Source of the DNA: Boswellia sacra
Taxonomy: Eukaryota; Streptophyta; Magnoliopsida; Sapindales; Burseraceae
Length of the DNA: 64,000 nt
Direction of reading: 5' to 3'
Assembly (NCBI GenBank): GCA_013180625.2
Contig: SNVD02013187.1
Coordinates: 1-64,000, forward strand
The notes beneath the pieces were generated by a model. It was not told the origin of the DNA. It saw only the letters and a list, made by a program, of their open reading frames with translations, and ran no database searches. The position numbers and the translations under genes are program-made. Positions 35,032-52,200 of the stretch are shown piece after piece (within the stretch, counting starts at the first letter, position 1; every line of letters starts with the position of its first letter).

Positions 35032-36847
35032 TCATTTTTTGTTTTTATACATCCTTTAATACATTTTAAATTTCATATCAGTTGTATATTCTTTCTAAAA
35101 TTTAAAATAATTCAAATAAATCATATATTTCTAATTTTTTTTGAAACAAAACACTAAATTTGTAAATGAACACAATCTAAGGGGTCGGGTTTTTAATCTT
35201 TAAAATTGTTAATTGCTTATATTTATACGATATCATTTAGGGAATAGACGTTGGATCGTTATTAATAATTTACATAACTTATCATGTGGAATATATGATT
35301 TGAAGATAAATTTTGAAAAACATATTATTACTTTATCCTCTTTTGATAGCATGCCGAGAGTCTCAAAGTCCTTTTTCCCCATATCCAGATCATTGAGCAA
35401 CGGTGGTGTCAAATTTCACCTCCCAATTCAACTAACAGTAAAACCAACAAAATCGGCCAACAAAAGTCTTGTAATTATATGTTATTTTTATTTGTATCCT
35501 TTCTAGTACGTCTCAATCTCTCACGGACAAAGATTTAATAGACCCATGTGAAAGGGGCTCAAATAATTAATAAACATCGGAGAATTCAAATCTTAAGCTG
35601 CAAAACCACTCAACTCACAACTTTTTACAGTTACAGGTCATCACCCAACTATAATTTCTGAAACTCAATTTTTATCTTACCAAATTTGTGATAGCAATTG
35701 ATAAAATACATTTATTGAGCCTTAGAAACTTAAGTGAAGATTTATTAGTACTCATAATATCAAAAATAATTGTGATAACCTAAATTTTAGCCTAAATTAG
35801 GACAAATAAGATGAAGCGATGTTTAATATGATATAAAGAGAATATTACAATTAATTATTAATCTTTAGTAACTATTAGATATGCTAATTAAACCGTTATT
35901 ACAATTGAAATCTTATATAAACAATGGATTTTCCCCCAAAAAAAAGGACTAAATTGAGAAATGTCAAAATTAGAGAGTTCTTTTAAAGATGCTGATACAC
36001 TTCCGACCTTTAACGCTTTATAGCTGGATAGTTCTTATCATTGGACTCTTGAATTATCTGTTTTTAGCGCTTGACGGTAAAATAGACTTGGGTCTATCAG
36101 ATTGTAGCGTTGACATCTGAAAACACAGTTATTTTTCGATCCAACTCCTTAATTTTAACCCTTTTTCAGAATTTTATATATATATAATTTTTTTTTTCAA
36201 GGGAAATCGGAGACGTAGATAAAGGAGTTGTAGTGGTGGAGCCACTTCCTCTGAATCCTTTTCCATGATTCTACTACTTCAGCTCAAAGAATCCCTTTTT
36301 TCACCTCGCCTTTTCACCTTTCTTCCATTGTTGTCCAATCACTGATTCACAGATATGTTTCATAAAAAATATTAAATACATAAAAGCAGCCACACGCCTC
36401 CCAAATCCTGAAGCAAAGTTTTGTCTTTTTGGGATTTTCTTTTTCTAATCCAAGTCTAATTTACTAATCTTCATGTGAAAGCTCTTTTCACTTCCCTTTT
36501 CATTCCTTGTCACTCTCCAAAATTGTTCTTTTCTTCTCACACTTATATTTTAATGGAGTTTTCTTTTGTCTTGACTTCATGTTTGGTCTTAACCAAGTAT
36601 TATTAATTAACAGTTAATTTAATGAAAAGGGAAATCCCGGTTTCATATATTATGCTTGTTTGCAAGGTTGAATTTGGTATTAATTGATTGGTAAGGAAGG
36701 AATTTGTTAAAGATTCTCTCCCCCAAGTGGGATGTTTTTGCATTTGCAGGCGCTTCATTAATTGTTCTAGTTTATTTCTTCCTTGGAAATCTGCCTGAGT
36801 TCTTTGTTTTTTTAGCTTCTTTGATGCTGTAGGAGCCTGCATTCTTC
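35032..36847. other. Intergenic region and promoter/5' UTR of the GH5 gene
   Basis: No supported ORF. The last 600 bp before the GH5 start are less AT-rich and probably hold the promoter and 5' UTR. No clear TATA box was chosen. A (TA)n/poly-T run lies near 36175-36200. Confidence 0.4.
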
Positions 36848-42822
<5,975 letters not shown>

Positions 42823-43276
42823 ATTCATTATTTCATTTGCCCTAAACTTTGCTAGTTTATTAAAGTTACTGCAGATCTGCAGTCGGTATATTTATCATCT
42901 GAACAACATTTATGTAGGTAATTCACCAAACACCAAAATTTTCAGCAGTTTACAATTGTTTGGACTAGTATGTGCCTGGATCTACTTGCATTCTAGGTTG
43001 TGAGAATTGCACAAGTAAAACCGGAGAGGAAGGTCTAATTGCGGCTTTTTTATTTTATAATTTTTTAAAAAGTTATTTGCATCTCAACCATTACATTCAT
43101 ATCTCTTGCAAATTTGCAAGTGTAAGAAAATTTGTTAGAGGTCTTGTAAGAACAATGGGGCTACATGTAACATTCTCGCTGTCAATAATATACAAATGAA
43201 AAATTGGTTCTTCTTTTCCTTTTCCTAGGAGCCTCTTATGCTGACACTCTTCTAAGCTATGATTTTATTCTGTTAC
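42823..43276. other. Convergent 3' region between GH5 and PH1
   Basis: These 454 bp must hold the 3' UTRs and polyadenylation signals of both genes, so the two transcripts may overlap. Possible signals AATAAT and AATATA on the plus strand lie near 43180. No separate gene is seen. Confidence 0.5.
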
Positions 43277-46200
43277 CTAAAGCCATTTTTTGTAAACCAA
43301 AATGTAAACTCTCTTGACCACTTGGCCAACTGTAAAATATCCTATAAAAAGAATAACCAAAAACCCAAAATATGAAAGTGGCAGCTCAGTGAATCCCATG
43401 TACTCTCCAATTATAGTGAATGGAATTGCAATTCCAATTGCAGAAATAAGAAATGTAGAACAAAGTACGGGCCATGAGGCAATCTCCTGAATGAAGGGGA
43501 TTTTCTCAGTTCTGATCATGTGGATAATCAATGTCTGCATCAGTAGTCCTTCAACGAACCAAGCAGAACGGAAGAATACGGTATCCAGATTGCCACACTT
43601 GTAATAGAACCAGATAAACACGAGTGCAGTTACATCACAGAGAGTACAAACAGGACCATTCCATAATATGAACATAGGCAAGCCTTTCTCAGACCATATC
43701 TGGGGAATTTTCACATAATCTTCCTCCATCTTGTCCCATGGGATTGCAATCTGACCAACACTATATAAGAAGTTCTGTGTTAAGAGCTGCCTTGGACTCA
43801 ATGGCTCAATTTGGAGGAAGATGGTTGCTATAAGGAGTGAAAGAACACTTCCTAGATTAGCAATAATAGACATTTTAATGTACTTCATGGTGTTACCAAA
43901 GGTGAGACGGCCCTGCTCAACTCCAGCAACAAGAACGTTGAGATCTTTCTCAAGCAGGATAATGTCAGCAAAGTCTTTTGCAACTGATGCCCCAGAATCC
44001 ACTGATATACCAACGTGGGCAGCATCCAATGCAAGTGAATCATTTATTCCATCTCCCAAGAAACCGACAACATGCTGACCAACTGTCTGCAAGGATTGTA
44101 CTACCCGGAGTTTCTGAGTTGGGGTGAGCCTGGCCAGTACTGTTGCTCTTTTAACTGTCTCATGGAAGGACTCTTGGCTGAGAAGCTCAAGTTCGGCTCC
44201 TGTAGTTACATGGGTGGTTCTGATGCCAACCTCTTGGCAAATCTTTTTGGCCAGGGAGAGTGAATCACCTGTTAACACTTTTGCTTTTACTCCCTTCTCA
44301 GCTAGCCGCCACAGAGCTTGCTTTGCTGTGTCCTTAGGAGGGTCAAAGAATGTTATAAGGCCTAGGAACACCATGTCCGACTCAACAATATCCTCAGTGC
44401 CCATGCTGTTATCACTTTTTTGCTGCAAGATATAAAACTTAATGTAAGCAAGGCAATGGAATGTGAGTGACTAATTTTTCATCAATTAATGACTGAAACA
44501 AGTCTTCGCTCCTTTAGCTCCTAAATATTTAATAGAGCTGATGAGACTAAAATAGCGATGGGAAGATATAGAAAACGTGAAAGCAACACTTTAGTGCATT
44601 GAAAGTGGCAACATTCAATAGACGGGATACACGAACTAGCATATTCTTGTGCTTGGATGAAAGACCAAAATAGAAAAATAAAATTACTCGAGAATCACAG
44701 AATTGTTTTCTTTTTGTTTCTTCTCCACTTTACCTTATATAGTCATCTCATTCAAATGTCATAAGATTTCCATTGTGATATTTCAACAACTAATATATGT
44801 ATGTTTGAAGCACATTATTTTCTATTTCAAAGTATGAAATATGGTGAATCTTCTAATAGAATGTGATAAGAGCATCTGGGATCCAGATCCACCAATTGCA
44901 AAATTTTTCATAATAAATCTATAATAGTAAACCAAGGATGGGCATCCAACAAGTTGGAATAAGCTAATTTATATGAAAAGCTTTCTAAAAACAGAAAAGA
45001 ATTTAGAACCTTTCCCTCTTAACACCAGATATTCTAGATCCCAGAAGTTGTAGCACTCAATAATTTACTGCAGCTACAGGACTTAGTTGTTTTGCTCTGC
45101 GCGGAAGGATTTCGATTTAAAATTTCCAGAATCATATTAGTTGGTTACTGCATTTTTATGGAGAATCTATCAGACACTTATTTATAGTGCTAACGATCAT
45201 AACTTAACTAGGAAATACTTCCTTTAGGAAATATAATACTAATCCTAATTAAACTAGAACATAACAAAATTAAATCTTAAATAAAATAGTAAACTATTAA
45301 TTAGGAAAATAACTCTAATTAGAATTACTCCCAATTTAGGAAGTCAAAATCTCTAATAATAGTCAAAATCCCTAATTTATTAAAATCCCTAAAATCAAAA
45401 TTAAAATCCCTAATTTATTCTTAATTTGTCCTACATCAATTCTCCTCCGCTTGAAAGAACTCGATTCCTGGTGAGTTGTCAAGGAGGAAGTTGCCAATAC
45501 ACAAGAAAACACCACGTCTTGTCTTACACGATCATTAAAAAGTCATCAACCCAAATCTTTATTTCATAGTGATCCAATAGCGTAAGCACACATGATAGAA
45601 ATATTGATGATGCTTCAATAGCTTCCAATTTTGGTGTAGAAATAACACTTATCATGAAAGAATTCACCAAGAACTTAGACCTAATGATAAGAGTAGGTGA
45701 ACCCAAATATGACTCACAACCTATGAAATCAATTTCTTGAATGATTTCATGAGATTCTTCTTTACATATGGATTCAACTTCACATATAGGCTCTACATCA
45801 TTCTTCAAATTCGTTTCGCCCTTGACTTCGATAGGACTTTTAGATTCATGCCCATCTTCAAGATCAATATCATTTGCTTCATCACTTTCATGCTCGGCCT
45901 CACTTGATGTAACCATATGTTCATTCGTGATAATTTGTTTTTGCGCACAATGCCTTGAGGAAAAGCAGGCAGAATCAACATTAAATGTTTCAATAAGAAT
46001 TGCAATGATTTCAATACATCGGGCTTCAATTCTATCAAATTTTTTCTCCAATCTGTCAAGTCTATTCTCGATACGATTAGTCATACGAACCAAACTAAGG
46101 AGAGGATGTAGATGGTTGGCCATAGGATCTAAACTAATGGATTAAAGTGAAAATTCTAAAACCTAGAGGATAAAGTTCAAAACTTGTAAACAGTAATCCG

Positions 46201-49200
46201 GTATAAACAGTAACTCCGGTGAACAATAACTCATGTGAACAGTAACTTCGTTGAATAGTGACTATATTTCTTTTTTTTTTTTTAAAATGTGATCGAAGAT
46301 GAGATTGAGGTAAAGTAAATTAATGGTGGTGGAAGGTTTGAGGTTTATGGGTTGAACAAAAATCTAAAGGATAAATAGTACAAGAGGGGATCAAAACCAC
46401 GCTTTGATACCAATTGATGAGGAACGGGGTTCCTCAAGTTAACAGAAAGGGAGGGAGATATAGACAGAGGAAAGGGAAGAAACAATAGAAGAAATTTAGG
46501 AAGAAATTGAGTGAAATTGAGGGAGAAGATAATCTTTTTACTAAAAGATCAAAAAATCAATAACAACCAAATCTAAGAAATAAAATAACTAAAGACACTT
46601 ATTTATAGTGCCAACAATCATAACTTAACTAGGAAATAGAATTTATTAGGAAATAGAATCTAATTCCAACTAAACAAAAAAATATGAAAATTTAAATATT
46701 AAATAAAATAGTAAAATATTAACTAGGAAAATAACTCAAATTAGGATTACTCCCAATTTAGGAAGTTAAAATCCCTAATTAATTAAAACCCCTAAAATCA
46801 AAATTAAAATCCCTAATTTATTCCTAATATGTCCTACATCAGACATCCTGTCTGCAGTTGCTTGGTTTCTCTTCCAAAATAATATACAGAAAAAGGATCC
46901 TAACCATGCATAAGTCATAAAATGAATTAGAAGGCTTTTCCAAAGTTTGCACCAGGCAAATCAATTTTCCTCTCCGCTGCCTCCTGTTGAATCTCTATAA
47001 CTTAAATTTTGAAAAATATCTGATATTTTGTAAGCTGCAATGGATATTCAGTTGTAATACACATAAAAATGGAATGCTAACTAATATATGTAACTGAAGA
47101 TAGGTGTAGTTGGTAGTATTTCTATATTCCATGCTGCAAAGTAACTTTCGTTATTTTTCAGTACCATCTCCTTGCTTCCTTTAGACTATTATAAACGAAA
47201 TATTTACTACAAAATCAACATTAACTACAACCTGACTTAAAGTTTGGGCAGTGTTATGATGTTTATAACTAGATCTCAGTTAGAAAACCATAGTAAAATT
47301 TACTTTATCATAGTGTCTGAGTCAGGAATCCTAAATCTTTAGCTATGATTGGGTTGAGTTAGTAACAGCATGGTTGTCAACTAATAAGGCTAGAAAATAA
47401 ATTTAAAATTTAATTGGCAACACTAAACAGTATAATTTGACAATTATATGAGAAGTTTAAATTAAAGTCAACTGATCTATATTTGAGGCAAATTGGTTCT
47501 ATAAGTCCATGGCAAGAGACTAATCTAAGCAAAGCATATAAACAAAATAAACATCTTATCTCAGTTTTCATGATTTTGCAATGTCAGTCAATCAATTTAT
47601 GCTCTCAAGAGTGAATTTGAATGTAAACTGGAGCTTTTAATGTCTCAAGCAACACCATAATTGCAATGTAATCATGTTTTCTACGTGATGACATTGACTT
47701 TTAGTAGGAAGCCAAGCACTGATGGCTTAAATTATAAAACATGCAAATATAACATGTTGGCGGGAGAAAGAATAAATGGTAGACAAGGAAACAATAAAAG
47801 TCTTAAGACATCTGAACTTACTGTTTGTAGCCTCTTGACTGCAACTCCTATAACCCGTAATCCCTCATTGTTTACGTCTTCGCCAATATTTAGAATCCTC
47901 TGATGGTCTTCTGGAGAGAAAGTTGTAATATGACCACTATCAAAATTCTCAGCAAAAGAACAGACTTTAATTACTTCTTCTAATGCTCCTTTTGTTATAA
48001 TGAATCGACCATGGAATTGGTTACGTTTATCTTCTGTATTTGATTCTGTTTCCAAGATAACAGATACTCTTCTTCGTATAAAATCAAAAGGAATCTCATC
48101 CAGCTTCTTCCACTTGGAAGCCTGGAACCTATATCCATTTGTATATACATGTGCCAATATTGCATCATCTAAAGGGTACTTCTGATCAGTCTTAAAGTAA
48201 GCATTCAGAAATGCAAAACGTAGGACTTGTTCTTTTGGTAAACCCCAGCTGTCAAGATGATTAACCATGACTGCACGGTCCATGGTGAGTGTACCAGTTT
48301 TGTCCATGCATAAGATATCCCTGTAAAAAATGGTAAGATAATTGATTATGTTGAAAATTGTTCAATGAATTCTGTGGAAATACATAAGAGAGTAACCTCA
48401 AATTCTCAGTAACAAGTATGTAAAAATGTGGCAGCAACCTTGAGCTATAATGATCACAAATCTATTATGTTCTTCTGAGCCTGGGTACACTTTTGATGTA
48501 GTAGGAAGAAGAGCGACTGTTCCAGTTGATGCACGTTTCGAGATCAAACCCGTGGCAAGCAATTAGGACGTTAAGGTTACCGACAGTCCTCCTATTCAAT
48601 GAGAATTTCTCTCTCTTTATTCTTATTTGGTAGTTGGGGAATTTGACAATGAAAAACTTGATGAATTACAATTTAGCAATAGATGAAAGGAACCAGAAGA
48701 GTGTACTTTTGGGATGATGAATATCGAACTACTAGTTCTTTCTCTTTCAACTTTTGAGCACATGGAAAATACTATTATTGGAGCACTTTGCCCTCCTTTT
48801 TTTTTTTTTTCCTCCACCATGGACCCCCAATCCTACCATTCCCCATGCACAAGCTCAAATTAAATGATCCTGCTTCTAATTTTAATTTGTTATAGAAGTC
48901 TGCTATAATGCAAGAAGAAATGCTGGTAGCACTTGGATATTTTGCGATTGTAAATGAGGTAAAGTCATACAGAGTCTTAGATCATGAGAGAGATGCAGGA
49001 AGACAAGCTCTATCTTCTGATTGAAAAAGTTGAATAATACCATCATTTTTTCAGTAGTTTTAGGCATGCTGCAGAATTCAAAGTAAAATAACTCATGTTC
49101 AGACTCCACTATGCATTGAATGGTATTTGTGCATCTAATTAGCAATGGCTATAGAAACATGCGACAATAGCAACTATAGCATGCTTTGCAAGAGTTTATC

Positions 49201-52200
49201 AACCATTGTGCAATTACTTTATTATTTAGTGGAAGTAAAAGTTAGTTTCCTATTACACTTATGAGGACTTTGATGATATCTTGCCAGAAATGTTACACAC
49301 CAGCTTCAGGCCACATCGACTATGAATTCAGCTTTCCTAATAAATCTCATTCTACTTGTCTTTCTCACATTATTTGCTGAAGTTTGTAAGAAAAGAATTT
49401 GCCATATACTCAAAACCGGCTTCACTAGTCTCTTATATGTATGATGATGCTTTTGCAAAAACATTAAGGGTTAGTCCACTGCCCTGCTTTAGCTGAACAA
49501 TAGTATAGATATTTGTGTTTAAGTGTTGACTAAATATTGTTTCCACCAGAATATTAGCAAGGTGAAAGTAAACTTACATAGATCCCATGTCCCGTATGGC
49601 TTTTAAGCTTTTGACAACACATCTATCTCTGGCCATAGCAAGTGCTCCTTTTGCAAGACTTGTGTTAACAATGAGGGGAAACATCTGAGGAGTGAGGGCA
49701 CATGCAACAGAGAGGCCGAAAAGAATACTCTCACTTAAATCATGGGACGTAAAATAATCAATCAATATTATGATTGTCGCTACTACGAGCATGACACAAA
49801 TAAGGACAAAAGATATCCGGCGGATTCCCTTCTCAAAGCCATCAGGTGGTTTCTGCTTCCCTATATTGGAAAACATGGTGCTCATGTAAGTCTTGGATCC
49901 AGTGGAAACAACCAAACCAGTTCCACTACCTGATACCACATTTGTTCCCTGAAATATCCATCCAAAACACATATATGCCTCAGTATTTTACTTGGTGCAC
50001 ATTAACTCAAGGGCTGAGGGTCAGGTGTAGTGTCTGTTACGTTCAGATTCATATCTTACAAATGAGAAAGGGAAAAAACAATGAATGGCTAAAGTGAAAT
50101 ACCGTCATTAGAAGACAAACTTATTTCAGAAATTATGGAAAGACTGCCAGAAAATACAACAAAAACTTAAGAAGCTGGCAATTATAAATATGAAGGAAGC
50201 TTTTTCTAAATGATATTCCGACTATTATTTTGCTCCCCCAAATTTTTTACAACTGTAGCTCAAACTTATTCCTAATAAAACAATGTGGTTTTATCTGTGG
50301 TCATGAATTAGGATTTCTTGATTCATCAAATCAAATATTCATTCTTACTGGAGAACACTATCCTACTTATTCAATTATCTAGTATCTTCCAGAAAATAAT
50401 GACATTCTCTAATTATTAACAAATAAGCTGATTAACCTTAGTTATTGACCAACTGCTAATTAAATGGAAAAATTAATATGCAGTTAAAACTAGACTAAGC
50501 CAAGAAGAAAGCATGTCAATAGATAGGTTATCAGTTAATCTAAAACCTTCAGTTATCTTATGTTTAGCATGAAAACAGAACTGAAGGAAAGAAAAATTTC
50601 GTCATTATCCTACACAACATCCAGAAAAGATTTCTCTGAGACTTCCAAAACAGCCTAATTATCTAACAAATATTAAGGCTTCAGTATCTACTGACTGCTG
50701 TAGCTGGAACAACATTTTAAATACAGGAGGAAGAAAAATAAATGGACTTGAAACTCAATTTTACACAGTAATCTTTTTTTTTTTTTCATCTCTATCGCTT
50801 CTTCTTTTTTATTTTTTTCCCTCACAAAGCATAATCCAGTTAAAGCCTTGGTCGCATTTCTACACTGCATAGAGTTTTTATGTTCTCTCATGATGGACTA
50901 GTTTGAGATTTCAACAGTTAGGTTTTGATAGCAAATAGATTTTTTAGGGTGCATAGCTTGAATTGTCATTGTCATGTCAAAGTTGAGAAATATTAGCTAA
51001 TACATTTTAAATAGGAAATTAGTTCCTTCCTCCATAATGACAATACATCTCCTCTCATTCCCTGTATCACCCAACCAAATGCTTGCTATGTATGTAAAAT
51101 TTAAAACAACTAGACCACCATCAACTTGTAGTATTCATTCGAGTCGTATGGTGTATCCAAGCTTGCTTTAGATTTGGAGACTACTACGTGTTATTTAATT
51201 CTTTTAGTTAGCATTGTCAGATACAATAAATTAGTAAGAGAGACACCTAAGGACTGACTGCATCTCTAGCTTTTCCACCAAGTCCTGAATGAGAAATAAT
51301 TTTATTCATCTTGAAAGTTTAATTCAATCATGCAGGTATGCTTTTCTACCGCGAAGATTTCACATGCATACTCCAAAGATCAAGACCAAATCCCCAGGCA
51401 AAGTATTTTGGTTAAGTAAATCAATGAAAAAGAAATTTCATCACAAGCAGAATGGCAATAGGAACAATTATGCCTACCATAAAGCAAATATTCTTCAAGT
51501 CTAACAAAGGAGTGCTTTGATTCTCTGTGATGTCAGCTGTTTTTTCAGCTATCCCAGACTCCCCTGTTAATGAGGACTGGCTGTTCAAGAAGCAGATTAT
51601 GATAATGAGTTCTATAGATGGCTGTACAGAATAGGAATAAACGACATAAAAGAATTTGCTAATCACAACGTATAAAAAAAAGGAGAGTATCTGTCATGCC
51701 TCAGAGACATTGCCTCCTGGCCAACCAGGACGCGCGTGCTATACACGCACGCTGATGTGGCACATCTTGATTGGCCTGGAGGCAATGCCTCTGGGGCATG
51801 ACAGACGCTCTCATAAAAAAAGGGAATTTTTTGGTTATACCTCACCACCAAGTTTTTGGAAGACAATAATCTCACATCACCAGGAAAAAGGTCCCCAGGT
51901 TCAAAAATGACAATGTCACCAGGAACAACATCTCTTTGATCAACTTGAACAATTAATTCAGTCTGAACAACTCTACCTGCACATCTTTGAACCTTAACTG
52001 GACATCTTACAAATTCTGAAAGTTTCATAGCTGCTTTTGAGCTGCTATATTCCTAGAAGTCACATGAAATACCATTTAGGAATGCATTTCAGATATGGCA
52101 ATGTGTTTGATTGAACAAATTAAATAAGAAATACCTGGTAAAAACGGAGGCAAACACTAATAAGAACCAGTATGAGCATGATGCATCCATTTGGATTGTC

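Larger units (their letters stand above)
45173..46841 (-). mobile_element. Small non-autonomous LTR element in PH1 intron 7
   Basis: On the minus strand: 5' LTR 46841-46415 (starts TGATGTAGGAC), primer-binding site 46412-46401, one ORF, purine tract GCGGAGGAGAAT (45450-45439), then a second LTR copy 45438-45173. The second copy stops just after its TATA box and lacks the R/U5 part seen in the first. There is no pol gene. It is inserted in the same orientation as PH1, inside the 3.4-kb intron between the exon with DKTGTLT and the last exon. No target duplication could be found, as expected if the 3' end is lost. Confidence 0.75.

Noticed and set aside
43821..44435. Plus-strand ORFs opposite PH1 exon 8
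   Set aside because: Shadow frames of the real exon on the other strand, with no family features.
51663..52028. Minus ORF extending PH1 exon 4 beyond LVV into the intron
   Set aside because: The extension reads through the GT donor at 51840-51839 into the foldback element. The spliced frame continues at 51580 with the conserved QSSLTGES.
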